A DNA stretch of 25,432 nucleotides from UBA6120 sp964495145. GTDB taxonomy: Bacteria; Bacillota_I; Bacilli_A; RFN20; CAG-826. Shown here in pieces: positions 7,987-16,551 of the stretch; the first letter of the stretch is position 1, and each line of letters opens with the position of its first letter. Under the pieces are notes generated by a model. It saw nothing but the letters and a program-made list of their open reading frames with translations, was not told the origin of the DNA and did not search any database. The stretch is taken from contig CAZBUP010000017.1 in assembly GCA_964495145.1 (NCBI GenBank), forward strand, positions 1 through 25,432, in the 5' to 3' direction. The translations under genes and the position numbers were made by a program.

Positions 7987-9867
7987 TTAGCCCCCTATTC
8001 CTTTATCGATGGACGCGCCAGTCAGTTTGTTGATCAAGAGATTGATGCCGATGACGAATAAAACAATCAATAGGTTGATGCCGTTACTGATTTGATTCAT
8101 GCCATAGACATCGTAGAACTGCAAGACGTTGGTAATCAGCGAGAAGCTGGACGTAATCAAGACGAAGAGCGTCAACTCGCGCATACACGAGATGAACGGC
8201 AGCAAATAGCCGCTGATGAAACTGGATTTTTGAATCGGGAACAAGACCCGGGTCATCCGTTTCCACCAAGGACAGCCCGTGATGATGGCCGCTTCCTCGA
8301 TTTCGCCGGAAACCTGCAGCATGGCGTTGGTACCGCTGCGGGAAGCAAACGGCAAGAACTTGATCGAAGCGGCGATGACGCAGATCAAGATGGCCGACAT
8401 TTCGTTATTGGTGCTTGACACGTTGAGCCATTGGAAGCCTTTTTTGAACGAAAGCGAGAAGAAAATCGCCCCGAAGCTAAGAGCCGGGATCAAATAAGGC
8501 AAGAAGGCCGTACTGGATACGTAGTTGGCGACTCGCGAATGGCGCTTCTTGCTGACGGCGTAACCAATCAGTATGCCAAACGTTCCCGAGATCAAGGATA
8601 CGATCGCGGCCACGAGGACGCTGCGGCCAAAAGCCCGCCACACCGTGTAGTTGTAGAAGATGCCTTGGGCCGATTGGCCTTGGGCCGTGATCCGTACGTC
8701 GAAGTTTTCGGCGCTAAACCAATATTTGAGCGTGAGCGACGACCAGTCGCCAGAAGTTTCCTGGAGGCTTTCAAGCACGAATGAAATAAGTGGGAACACG
8801 GCGAAGAAGGTCACCAAGATGACGATCAATCCGCCGACGACCCAGCGCACCCATTCTTTATTGCCGATGCGGAACTTGCTGACTTGGCCCGATTTGCCGC
8901 TGATGGTGGTGAAACTGCGGCGTGAACGCGTGAACCAATTGTTCAAGGTCAAAATCAAGACGCTGAATAAGAGCAATATGACGGCCACGACATAGCCTTG
9001 GCCTTTCTTGCCGGCGGTTATCAATAATCCCCGCATGACAATCGAAATCGACGTGAAGCTGTTATTGGGATTGAGGAAGGCTGGCACCGTATAACTGGAA
9101 ATGGAACTGGCGAAAACCAGCAAAATCGTCGATATCAAGGCCGGCGCCACGATTGGCAGGGTGATCTTGTAAAGAACCCGGAAGCGGGAAGCCTTGAGGA
9201 TGGTGGCCGCTTCCTCCAGGTTGGCGTCCATGTTACGGAGGATGCCCCCAATAAGAATGTAGGCGAACGGGGCGTAGTGGATGCCCAGCACGATCGCGCA
9301 GGGAATCAATCCATAGACGAGGTTTTCCGGAACGGTGATTCCGGTCAAAGACTGCAGAATTCCCATCTGATAGTTGGCCGAGGCGATGGTCGTGTTCTTA
9401 AAAAAGTTTTCCCAGAACATGGCAATCGACCATGAGGGCATGATGTAGGGAAAGATGAAGATGATGGAGATGTATTTCTTAAAAGGCAGGTTGCTGCGGG
9501 TGATGAGCCAAGCCAAGATGCCACCGCCCAAAACGGCGATGGCGCAAGCCAAGAGGGCCATGAGAATCGACTTCCACAAGGGTTGCCAGAAGAAATACGA
9601 GGAATAATCACTATTGACGTTGAAAAGCAAATTGGGCCAATGAGCCCAGGTAAAATCGCCTTTCCGGATCGCTAATTCCCAAATATCGTTGATTTCATTG
9701 GCTTCGGATATGCTTTGTACCGTAAATGAATCGATAACCAATGAAATGAGCGGATAGACAACCGTGACCGACAGCAAGATCGTGAAGAACAGCAAGATGA
9801 TGTTCGCCGGTTTCGAGAAAAAGGATTTAGTCGAGTTCCATAATTTGCCAAATGATAGGGTGTTCAT
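7987..9867 (-). CDS. Fused double-domain ABC importer permease (FbpB/AfuB type)
   Basis: Two complete binding-protein-dependent permease domains are joined in one 626-residue chain. Each half has about six hydrophobic helices and an EAA loop that contacts the ATPase: EEAATILKASRFRVLYKITLP from residue 218 and EEAAIITGCPWWKRMTRVLFP near 520. A charged linker around 310-345 separates the halves. Fused permeases of this kind occur in FbpB iron transporters and in AfuB, part of a hexose-phosphate importer. GGAGATGG gives a good ribosome site 4 nt before the ATG. The gene lies between the binding-protein and ATPase genes, so assembly into one importer is secure while the substrate is not. Confidence 0.92.
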   Translation of the reverse strand: MNTLSFGKLWNSTKSFFSKPANIILLFFTILLSVTVVYPLISLVIDSFTVQSISEANEINDIWELAIRKGDFTWAHWPNLLFNVNSDYSSYFFWQPLWKSILMALLACAIAVLGGGILAWLITRSNLPFKKYISIIFIFPYIMPSWSIAMFWENFFKNTTIASANYQMGILQSLTGITVPENLVYGLIPCAIVLGIHYAPFAYILIGGILRNMDANLEEAATILKASRFRVLYKITLPIVAPALISTILLVFASSISSYTVPAFLNPNNSFTSISIVMRGLLITAGKKGQGYVVAVILLLFSVLILTLNNWFTRSRRSFTTISGKSGQVSKFRIGNKEWVRWVVGGLIVILVTFFAVFPLISFVLESLQETSGDWSSLTLKYWFSAENFDVRITAQGQSAQGIFYNYTVWRAFGRSVLVAAIVSLISGTFGILIGYAVSKKRHSRVANYVSSTAFLPYLIPALSFGAIFFSLSFKKGFQWLNVSSTNNEMSAILICVIAASIKFLPFASRSGTNAMLQVSGEIEEAAIITGCPWWKRMTRVLFPIQKSSFISGYLLPFISCMRELTLFVLITSSFSLITNVLQFYDVYGMNQISNGINLLIVLFVIGINLLINKLTGASIDKGIGG

Positions 9868-9894
9868 TTATCCATCTCCGCTATTAATATTAAC

Positions 9895-9929
9895 AACGGG
9901 AGAAACCATGGTGATAGATTTCTCCCGTT
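9895..9929 (-). terminator. Strong hairpin between binding-protein and permease genes
   Basis: Bases 9895-9905 and 9919-9929 form a perfect 11-bp stem (AACGGGAGAAA) with a 13-nt loop, in the 95-bp gap between the two genes. Read leftward it is followed by a short mixed tract (TGTTAATATT), not a clean U-run. It therefore probably stabilises the upstream message or terminates only part of transcription. Such hairpins commonly raise binding-protein output over permease output. Confidence 0.65.
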
Positions 9930-9962
9930 TTGAGTCAAAAACAACTGATTAGCGTGATTTTG

Positions 9963-11255
9963 TTAAGCTTTGTCGTTGCTGGAAACTAACGCGAGAATGG
10001 TGTTAATCTGCGCGGCTTTGACGGTGCTTAGGAAGGCAAAGTCTTCATTGATGGACTTTTCGATCCATTCATCTTTGGTCCAGTCGTTGTCGTTGATGCC
10101 AACGGTGGTCGAAGTGCACGGATAGTAGTAGCCATACATGTTGGCGGGATCGCCGGCCTTGTTCGGGGTTGACGCATTGTAGCACATCGTTTGATAGCAT
10201 TCCGGCGTCAATAGGAACCGAGCGTATAAGCAAGCGGTGTAGGGGTGGGCGGCGTTCTTGACGATTTGGCTGTACATGGTGTACATGAAACCGTTGAAGC
10301 CATCGATTTCCTTATCCCAGTCGACTGTGGTCATGGCGCTGACTTGTTCTTCACCGACGGTGAATTTGTTGCCGGCAGCGTCTTTCATCTTGGCAAAGGC
10401 GCCGTAATAAATGAACGGATCGACGCCGTCTTGAGCGGTTTCAAGGAATTGAGTTTCCTTCATCGCGGTGCCGTCGCTGCTGTGCCATCTGGAGATGTTG
10501 GCGATGAATTCTTGGGCGAATTGGTCGCCGCAGGAAGTGTAATCATCACTCTCGGCCCAAGCGGTTCCGTAATAATTTTCATAAGCCGTTTCTAATCTGG
10601 CTTGGTTCTCTTCAGCGTAGAGGCTGAGGATGAACGACATGTTGATTTGTTCGGTAATCGGGCTTTGGAATGACAGATTGTCGAGGTGTTCGGCATCATC
10701 GGAGGATCCGGCTAATTGCCAGACGTTGTGAAGATCGACGCCCAACGTGCTGTTCGAGAAGAAAATCTTATTGAAATGGATTCCCTTCAGCGGATAGGTG
10801 TCAGCTTCGGCCAGACCGAGCGTTTCATGATCGCTTGGAATGTAGTTGAGGGTGATCCCGGCTTCGAGATAGTCCGCCAAACTGCGGGCGTCTTGCACCA
10901 GGGCAAAGTCGGCGAAGTAGGAATCATCGGCTTGTTCAAGGGCGGTTAAAAGGGCATAGTCCTTGTAACTGTTGTTGACAAAGGTATTGACATCGTACTC
11001 CATCCATTCATAGGTGTCGCAGAATTTTTGGAGGGCTTTGGCCAACGTTGAAGTTAAACCGACGACTTTGAACGTTTGGTCCGAAGCTTCCATTTCGGCT
11101 TGTGAGGCCGCTTCGAGCTCGGCGAGCGTCATTTCGCTGGCTTCGGCGACTTTGGCGGCGGTGGAATCATCTTCTACTTCAGATGAACCACATCCAGCCA
11201 AAACGGCCGTCGAGGCGAAAAGGGACGCGCACAAAATTATAAATGCCTTCTTCAT
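9963..11255 (-). CDS. Lipoprotein solute-binding protein of the ABC importer
   Basis: This is the extracellular receptor of the importer. MKKAFIILCASLFASTAVLAGC is a lipoprotein signal with the acylated cysteine at 22 (lipobox LAGC), followed by an acidic linker. The frame extends upstream to 11303, but GGGGAGGA lies just upstream of the ATG at 11253-11255 and the signal peptide starts there, so 430 residues is preferred. The mature part looks like a periplasmic-binding-protein fold of the iron, polyamine and sugar-phosphate receptor group. I see no residue set that fixes the ligand. It holds at least six cysteines (for example FCDT, TSCG, PECYQTMC), many for this family. It is the first gene of the leftward importer block. 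Confidence 0.85.
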   Translation of the reverse strand: MKKAFIILCASLFASTAVLAGCGSSEVEDDSTAAKVAEASEMTLAELEAASQAEMEASDQTFKVVGLTSTLAKALQKFCDTYEWMEYDVNTFVNNSYKDYALLTALEQADDSYFADFALVQDARSLADYLEAGITLNYIPSDHETLGLAEADTYPLKGIHFNKIFFSNSTLGVDLHNVWQLAGSSDDAEHLDNLSFQSPITEQINMSFILSLYAEENQARLETAYENYYGTAWAESDDYTSCGDQFAQEFIANISRWHSSDGTAMKETQFLETAQDGVDPFIYYGAFAKMKDAAGNKFTVGEEQVSAMTTVDWDKEIDGFNGFMYTMYSQIVKNAAHPYTACLYARFLLTPECYQTMCYNASTPNKAGDPANMYGYYYPCTSTTVGINDNDWTKDEWIEKSINEDFAFLSTVKAAQINTILALVSSNDKA

Positions 11256-11293
11256 GTTTTTTCTAATCCTCCCCGGATCTATTTTATGAAAAT

Positions 11294-11322
11294 ATATTAC
11301 CATGCTGTGTATACATAAACAA
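11294..11322 (-). promoter_or_regulatory. Probable promoter of the importer operon, with palindrome
   Basis: Read leftward, TTGTTT (11317-11322) and TAATAT (11294-11299) are 17 bp apart, about 40 bp upstream of the binding-protein ATG. The spacer holds the perfect 8-bp palindrome TGTATACA at 11308-11315, a possible operator. ATGAAAAT occurs at 11286-11293 and, on the other strand, at 11339-11346. The 188 bp between the divergent starts is AT-rich and should also carry the aldolase promoter; TATTGT at 11386-11391 is a weak candidate for its -10. Confidence 0.5.
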
Positions 11323-11443
11323 TATTTTTTTTGTAAGCATTTTCATTTTTATATTTTTTTCATTTTGTAATAACATGAATGGTGGTATTGTAGTAGTGAC
11401 GAACCGCATTTCATCGGCCGTTTGTCGCAGCAAGGAGTCGTCG

Positions 11444-12364
11444 ATGCCGTTAGTCAACACCAATGAAATGTTAAGGGAAGCCCATCGCCATCGCTATGCC
11501 GTCGGTTGCTTCAACGTCGATAGCTTAGCCATGGTTCAAGCGGTCCTTCAGGCCGCTGAAGAATCACGCTCGCCGGTCATCTTGTCTTTTTCTCAAGGTT
11601 CGCGCGAATTCATGCATCCCGGCAACATTAAAACCTTGATTGAAACGGTCGCCCAAGACATCACCATACCCTACGCCATCCACCTCGATCACGGCAAATC
11701 GTTTGAAATCTGCCGCGATTGCATCGACGAGGGTTTCACCAGTGTGATGATTGACGCCTCGGCTCACAGTTTCGAGGAAAACGTCGCTATTACAAAAAAT
11801 GTATGTGCGTATGCGCATGCACGAGGCGTTTCGGTCGAAGGAGAACTCGGAGGCCTCGACGCTTCCGACAAAGCCGACGCCTCCAACTTCACCGATCCTT
11901 CCCAAGCGCAAGCATACGTTAATAGGACCGGGGTCGACAGTTTGGCGGTCTCCGTCGGGACCGGTCACGGCACCCAAAAGTTCCGCCCGGGCGAAATCCC
12001 GTCGTTAAGATTCGACATTCTCGAAAAAATCCGTCAATTGCTTCCCGAATTCCCGTTGGTATTCCATGGTTCCAGCAGCGTGTCCGAACATCTCGTCGCG
12101 CAATTCAACCAATATGGCGGCCATCTTCAAGGAACGATCGGTATTCCCGAGGAACTCCTCAAGCAAGCCATCGCCGTCAACGTCAGCAAAATCAATATCG
12201 GAACCGATTTCCGGTTGGCTTACGTCGGCGCTTTACGAAAATCACTGGCCGAAATCAAAGACCGTTACGAACCGCGCCACTTTCTCGTTCCCGCCCGCGA
12301 GGCGGCCCAAGCCTTGGTCGCTTGCAAGATCAATCAGATCTTCATGAGCGCCCACCGCGTCTAG
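11444..12364 (+). CDS. Class II aldolase paralogue, divergent active-site loop
   Basis: A 306-residue class II (zinc) aldolase of the fructose-bisphosphate/tagatose-bisphosphate family, which cleaves ketose phosphates to dihydroxyacetone phosphate and an aldehyde. Catalytic Asp82 and zinc-ligand His83 (HLDHG), Glu132 and Glu134 in VEGELGG, His175 (GTGHG), His208 (FHGSSS) and phosphate-binding NIGTD are all present. The loop after ELG is about five residues shorter than in the next gene and lacks the usual Glu; an Asp falls at 142. The start at 11444 follows AAGGAGT by 5 nt; the frame is open to 11375, but that extension is not aldolase-like. It lies 38 bp before the second aldolase. A changed substrate is plausible, not shown. 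Confidence 0.85.
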   Translation: MPLVNTNEMLREAHRHRYAVGCFNVDSLAMVQAVLQAAEESRSPVILSFSQGSREFMHPGNIKTLIETVAQDITIPYAIHLDHGKSFEICRDCIDEGFTSVMIDASAHSFEENVAITKNVCAYAHARGVSVEGELGGLDASDKADASNFTDPSQAQAYVNRTGVDSLAVSVGTGHGTQKFRPGEIPSLRFDILEKIRQLLPEFPLVFHGSSSVSEHLVAQFNQYGGHLQGTIGIPEELLKQAIAVNVSKINIGTDFRLAYVGALRKSLAEIKDRYEPRHFLVPAREAAQALVACKINQIFMSAHRV

Positions 12365-12402
12365 ACCAAAGAAATCACTAAGAGCATAGGGAGGAAAATG
12401 TT

Positions 12403-13344
12403 ATGCCACTAGTCAATTCCAAAGAGTTGTTTCAAAAAGCCTATCGGGGAGGCTACGCCATCGGCGCTTTCAATGTCGACAACGTCGATATTTTGAAAGC
12501 CGTCCTCAAAGCGGCCGAAAAAACCCAATCGCCGGTCATCGTCGCCCTGTCAAGCGGAGCCTTGACTTTCATCGGCAAAGATTACATCCGTCCGGTGCTA
12601 GACGCCGCCATGAAATCGATCACGGTGCCGGTCGTCCTGCACCTCGATCACGGCAAAACCATCGAACTATGCAAAGAATGCGTCGACCTCGGCTTCACCA
12701 GCGTGATGATTGACGCTTCCTCATATGATTTTGAAACCAACATCAAAATGACGCGCGAAGTGGTCGAATACGCGCACGCCCATAACGTCACCGTCGAAAG
12801 CGAACTGGGGGCCATCGCCGGCATCGAGGAAGAAATTCACGTCGATGACAAATACGGCCATTTCACCCATCCCTCCGACGTCATCGAATTCGTCAGCAAG
12901 ACGAATATCGATAGCCTGGCCATCGCCATTGGAACCGCCCATGGGGCTTTTAAATTCAAACCGGGTCAAAAACCGCAGCTACGTTTCGACATCTTAGCCG
13001 AAATCGAAGAAAAGCTTCCGGATTTCCCCTTGGTCTTGCATGGCGCCTCGAGCGTTCCCAAGGCTTCATTGGACGTCATCAATAAATACGGCGGCAAGAT
13101 GGAAGAAGCCATCGGCATTCCGGAACCCATGCTTCGGGAAGCTTCTGAACACGCCATCTGCAAAATCAACGTCGGCACCGACCTTCGGGTCGCTTACGTC
13201 GGCGCCCTCCGCAAAGCCTTAGTGGAAAACCCCGAGCAATTCGATGCCCGGATGTTCATCGTCCCGGCTCTAGACGCCATTACTGCCCTAGTGGCTGACA
13301 AGATGATTAACGTCTTTGGTTCAGCCGGCCACGCCCACGATTAA
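12403..13344 (+). CDS. fba: Class II fructose-1,6-bisphosphate aldolase
   Basis: This enzyme reversibly cleaves fructose 1,6-bisphosphate to dihydroxyacetone phosphate and glyceraldehyde 3-phosphate in central sugar metabolism. The 313 residues show the full class II set: Asp82 and His83 in HLDHG, VESELG, His180 in GTAHG, His213 in LHGASS, and phosphate-loop NVGTD. The mobile loop has Glu at 142 (GIEEE), the position reported as catalytic acid/base in related enzymes. GGGAGG lies 8 nt upstream of the ATG. It is the second gene of a two-gene unit, followed by a strong terminator. Tagatose-bisphosphate aldolase activity cannot be excluded from sequence alone. Confidence 0.9.
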   Translation: MPLVNSKELFQKAYRGGYAIGAFNVDNVDILKAVLKAAEKTQSPVIVALSSGALTFIGKDYIRPVLDAAMKSITVPVVLHLDHGKTIELCKECVDLGFTSVMIDASSYDFETNIKMTREVVEYAHAHNVTVESELGAIAGIEEEIHVDDKYGHFTHPSDVIEFVSKTNIDSLAIAIGTAHGAFKFKPGQKPQLRFDILAEIEEKLPDFPLVLHGASSVPKASLDVINKYGGKMEEAIGIPEPMLREASEHAICKINVGTDLRVAYVGALRKALVENPEQFDARMFIVPALDAITALVADKMINVFGSAGHAHD

Positions 13345-13375
13345 AAAATATCCCTTACCTCCTTATCTATGAGGG

Positions 13376-13419
13376 AACCGCAACCGTCTATGCTCCTGAC
13401 GGTTGTGGTTTTCTTTTTC
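13376..13419 (+). terminator. Rho-independent terminator after the aldolase pair
   Basis: Bases 13376-13388 pair with 13398-13410 to give a 13-bp stem (AACCGCAACCGTC) with one G-U pair and a 9-nt loop. TTCTTTTTC follows. This is the clearest one-way terminator in the window and marks the end of the aldolase unit. The rest of the gap up to 13568 shows no other clear feature apart from the ribosome site of the next gene. Confidence 0.9.
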
Positions 13420-13568
13420 AAATCATCTAAGGTCGATTGGCATTCCCGATCAATCGGCGCCCGAGCGAAAAGTCCATCAAATAATTGGGAAAATAACCAA
13501 TACGTCGTTTTTGCTATATCCGCATTTTTATGTCAAAATGGATGGGTCGCCAAGGAGATCTTGTGTAT

Positions 13569-14531
13569 ATGAATTGGTCGATTGGGTTAGAAGTCGTCGC
13601 TCCGCTATTCATCTTCATGTTTGTCGGCTACATCCTGAAAAAGACCCGTCTTGTCAGTCCGCCTTTTATTGAAGGATTGAACAAATTCTCCTACAAATTC
13701 ACGATTCCGGTCATTGTGTTTTATAACATCTACCAGGCCGATTTTTCTAATTTCAACCTGGATTTGCTATGGTTTACCCTATTGGTATCCACGGTTTTAC
13801 TCGGGATATTGACGTTGATCATCCATGTTTCGATTCGCGACAACAAGAAAAAAGGCGCCGTCATCCAAGGCTTCGTCCGTATGAATCAAGTCTTGTTTGC
13901 CATACCTTTGCTTACGAACATGTATGGAGTGGCAGCAGCCGGCGTGTCGGCCGTGTTGACCTCGCTCATGATTCCAGTTAGTAACATCATCGCCGTGTCA
14001 ATGCTCACTTATTACCAAAACGACGGTCACATCTCATGGAAGAAGATTGTCATTGGGGTTATTAATAACCCGTTTATCATCGCGACCTTGATCGGATTGG
14101 TCGTTTCCTTCGTCAATCTTTGGTTCCCGATCGTCGCCACGTACACACCCGAGCTTTTAGTGAACACAATCGCCACTATCGCCGCGTTTGCCACTCCCTT
14201 AGCCTTGATCGCCCTAGGTGCCGACATGTCCTTTACCAAGCAAGAGTTATTCTATGACGTCAAATTGACGGTGCTGATTGCCGTTATTCGATTGATCGTC
14301 GTTCCCAGCGTCATCGTCTCACTTGGCATTTGGTATGGGTTCCGCGGCGTGGAACTGGCCGGCTTGCTCGTGGTTTTGGGAGCGCCGTCGGCCGTTTCCG
14401 GCTATCAAATGGCGATGCAATTGAATGCCGATTCGCGCTTGGCCCGTCAGGCAATCATCTATACCAGTTTATTGTCGCTATTGACCTTGTCGACATTCAT
14501 CACGTTGCTTTTCAATTTGAATTTGCTATAA
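13569..14531 (+). CDS. AEC (auxin efflux carrier) family permease
   Basis: An integral membrane protein of 320 residues with about ten hydrophobic helices in two similar halves, as in the AEC/BASS-like fold. Landmarks are FKFT.PVIVFYNI near residue 45, the QVLFAIPLLTNMYG segment, ALIALGADMSF, and GAPSAVSGYQMAMQ near the end; these are typical of bacterial AEC proteins, some of which carry malate, malonate or other small organic anions. The substrate here is unknown. The start at 13569 is set by AAGGAGAT, 9 nt upstream; the frame is open to 13530, but that part is polar and has no ribosome site. It is a single gene between two terminator-like structures. Confidence 0.82.
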   Translation: MNWSIGLEVVAPLFIFMFVGYILKKTRLVSPPFIEGLNKFSYKFTIPVIVFYNIYQADFSNFNLDLLWFTLLVSTVLLGILTLIIHVSIRDNKKKGAVIQGFVRMNQVLFAIPLLTNMYGVAAAGVSAVLTSLMIPVSNIIAVSMLTYYQNDGHISWKKIVIGVINNPFIIATLIGLVVSFVNLWFPIVATYTPELLVNTIATIAAFATPLALIALGADMSFTKQELFYDVKLTVLIAVIRLIVVPSVIVSLGIWYGFRGVELAGLLVVLGAPSAVSGYQMAMQLNADSRLARQAIIYTSLLSLLTLSTFITLLFNLNLL

Positions 14532-14560
14532 AACCACTCATCATCGGTCGCATGGATGGG

Positions 14561-14574
14561 GCGCCTTAAGGCGC
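14561..14574 (+). terminator. GC-rich palindrome after the AEC gene, possible terminator
   Basis: GCGCCTTAAGGCGC is a perfect palindrome that can form a 5-bp GC stem with a TTAA loop, 29 bp after the AEC stop. The downstream tract (ATTTTCTTTACGTTTTT) is U-rich but starts about 8 nt away, so termination would be weak. A protein-binding site is the alternative. Confidence 0.35.
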
Positions 14575-14648
14575 GATAATCATTTTCTTTACGTTTTTAG
14601 TGCAATATGGCTTCCATAGGCATATGCTTATCACGTTGGACCCGCACT

Positions 14649-16466
14649 ATGAATATTCGCAACATCGCCATTATCGCTCACGTAGACCACGGCAAGACCA
14701 CGATGGTCGACCAACTCTTTAAGACTGCCCATCTTTTCCGCGACAACGAAGTGGCGTCCGAACGTTTAATGGATTCTAACGACATCGAGCGGGAACGCGG
14801 CATCACCATTTTGGCCAAAGCCACCGGCATTCAATACAAAGATTATCAAATCAACATCATGGACACGCCCGGGCATGCCGATTTCGGGGGCGAGGTCGAA
14901 CGCATCATGAACATGGTCGACGGCTGTCTCTTACTCGTCGACGCCTTTGAAAGCACGATGCCCCAGACCCGTTTTGTTTTAAAAAAGGCCCTGGAAGCCC
15001 GCGTTAAGCCCATCGTCGTCATCAATAAGATCGATCGGCCGAACATCAACGTCCAAACCACGCTTGACGACGTTTTGGAATTGTTCATCGCTCTGGACGC
15101 ACCGGAAGATTTCCTCGATTTCAAGGTGGCCTACGCCTCGGGTCTTTTGGGCACGAGCGGGTTATTATCAAACCTCAGCGATCAAAAACGCGGCATGGAA
15201 GCCATTCTCGATTTAATCATCAACGAAATCCCGAGCCCGCGCGTCAATCCCAGCGGCCATTTGCAATTCCAACCGAGTCTCCTCGATTATAACGACTTCG
15301 TCGGCCGCATCGGTATCGGACTGGTGAAATCTGGCGTCATCACTTTGGGACAAAACATCATCTTGTCACGATTGGACGGAAGTCAAAAAGCCAGCAAGAT
15401 CATGAAGATTTTCCGTTTCGTCGGCATCAATAAATTCGAATTGGAGCGGGCCACCGCCGGGGATATCGTCGGCGTAGCCGGCATTAGCGACATCAACGTC
15501 GGGGAAACCATCTGCGAAACCGGGTTCATCGAACCGCTGCCGCCCATCGCCGTCAGCGAACCGACGCTCCAAATGACGTTTGCCCCCAACAGCTCGCCCT
15601 TTTCGGGCCAAGCCGGCAAATTCGTCACGTTCAGACAACTGCAAGCCCGGCTTGAAAAGGAAATCCAACGCGACGTGGCATTGAAAGTCAATTTGATAGA
15701 GGGCACCGACCGCTTTCTCGTATCAGGACGCGGCGAATTGCATCTCGGCATCTTGATTGAAAAGATGCGCCGCGAGGGTTACGAAATGGAAGTCAGCAAA
15801 CCAAAGGTCATCATCAAGATGATCGGCGGCGCCCCGTACGAACCCTTTGAGGAATTGGTCCTTGACGTCCCCAGCGAACACCTGGGTTTGGTCATGGACG
15901 CCATCTCGGAACGGCGCGGGGAAATGGTCCATATGGACAACGGCGCCATCAACACCCGCTTGGTTTACGAAATATCCGCGGCCGGATTGATCGGCCTTCA
16001 CGATCAAATCATGACCTTGACCAAAGGTTACGGCTTGATGAGCCATATCTATAAACGCCATCGCCCCTTGACTAATTTTCAGGTCAAAGGACGGAATCAG
16101 GGAGTCCTTGTCGCCTCGGAGATGGGCCAAAGCACCACTTACGCCCTTGAAGGACTCGAAGCCCGGGGGACGATGTTTATCACGCCCCAGACGCCGGTTT
16201 ACGCCGGGATGATCGTCGGGGAAAACAAATACGCCCGGGATTTGGTCGTCAACGTCGCCAAAATGAAACAGCTGACCAATGTCCGCAGTTCCACCAAGGA
16301 AGCCAAGGTCGTCTTGAAAGCCCCGCGGCTGATGTCGCTTGAAAACTGCCTGGCTTATTTAAATGACGACGAATTGCTTGAAATCACCCCAACGGCCTAC
16401 CGGATGCGCAAAGCCATCTTGAACAGCTTGGAGCGCAAGCGCGCTTCTTTTGACAACGAAGATTAA
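14649..16466 (+). CDS. typA: Ribosome-associated translational GTPase TypA/BipA
   Basis: A 605-residue GTPase of the EF-G/LepA group that binds the ribosome and supports 50S assembly, especially in cold or stress. MNIRNIAIIAHVDHGKTT holds G1 (AHVDHGKTT, 10-18). ERGITI (G2), DTPGHADFGGEVER (G3) and NKIDRPN (G4) follow. The order then fits domain II, two EF-G-like alpha/beta domains (ISERRGEMVHM typical of the second) and the BipA-specific C-terminal domain with LTNVRSSTKEAKVVLKAPR. Length matches the family. The frame is open to 14607, but the conserved N-terminus begins at the ATG at 14649. The ribosome site there is weak (GGA, 8 nt away). Confidence 0.95.
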   Translation: MNIRNIAIIAHVDHGKTTMVDQLFKTAHLFRDNEVASERLMDSNDIERERGITILAKATGIQYKDYQINIMDTPGHADFGGEVERIMNMVDGCLLLVDAFESTMPQTRFVLKKALEARVKPIVVINKIDRPNINVQTTLDDVLELFIALDAPEDFLDFKVAYASGLLGTSGLLSNLSDQKRGMEAILDLIINEIPSPRVNPSGHLQFQPSLLDYNDFVGRIGIGLVKSGVITLGQNIILSRLDGSQKASKIMKIFRFVGINKFELERATAGDIVGVAGISDINVGETICETGFIEPLPPIAVSEPTLQMTFAPNSSPFSGQAGKFVTFRQLQARLEKEIQRDVALKVNLIEGTDRFLVSGRGELHLGILIEKMRREGYEMEVSKPKVIIKMIGGAPYEPFEELVLDVPSEHLGLVMDAISERRGEMVHMDNGAINTRLVYEISAAGLIGLHDQIMTLTKGYGLMSHIYKRHRPLTNFQVKGRNQGVLVASEMGQSTTYALEGLEARGTMFITPQTPVYAGMIVGENKYARDLVVNVAKMKQLTNVRSSTKEAKVVLKAPRLMSLENCLAYLNDDELLEITPTAYRMRKAILNSLERKRASFDNED

Positions 16467-16495
16467 TGTCGTTAATTCAACAATTAAATTCATTT

Positions 16496-16543
16496 TTGTT
16501 TGTATTGATGACGCGAAATAGTATGCTTATTCCTAAAAGGAAT
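16496..16543 (+). promoter_or_regulatory. Possible metalloprotease promoter and hairpin covering its ribosome site
   Basis: TTGTTT (16496-16501) and TAGTAT (16519-16524) are 17 bp apart, a moderate promoter match. Immediately downstream, ATTCCTAAAAGGAAT at 16529-16543 is a perfect 6-bp inverted repeat with a 3-nt loop. Its right arm contains the AAGGA ribosome site of the protease gene. It could hide the site in the message or act as an operator at the transcript start. Both readings are inferences. Confidence 0.4.
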
Positions 16544-16551
16544 CAGTCTTT

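Noticed and set aside
6868..11255. Iron(III) importer
   Set aside because: Fold similarity to FbpABC alone does not fix the ligand, and the RpiR regulator, phosphatase and aldolases point elsewhere. Not excluded, but not called.
16472..16487. TTAATT/AATTAA inverted repeat after typA as terminator
   Set aside because: The stem is six A-T pairs and too weak to call, though a T-rich tract follows.
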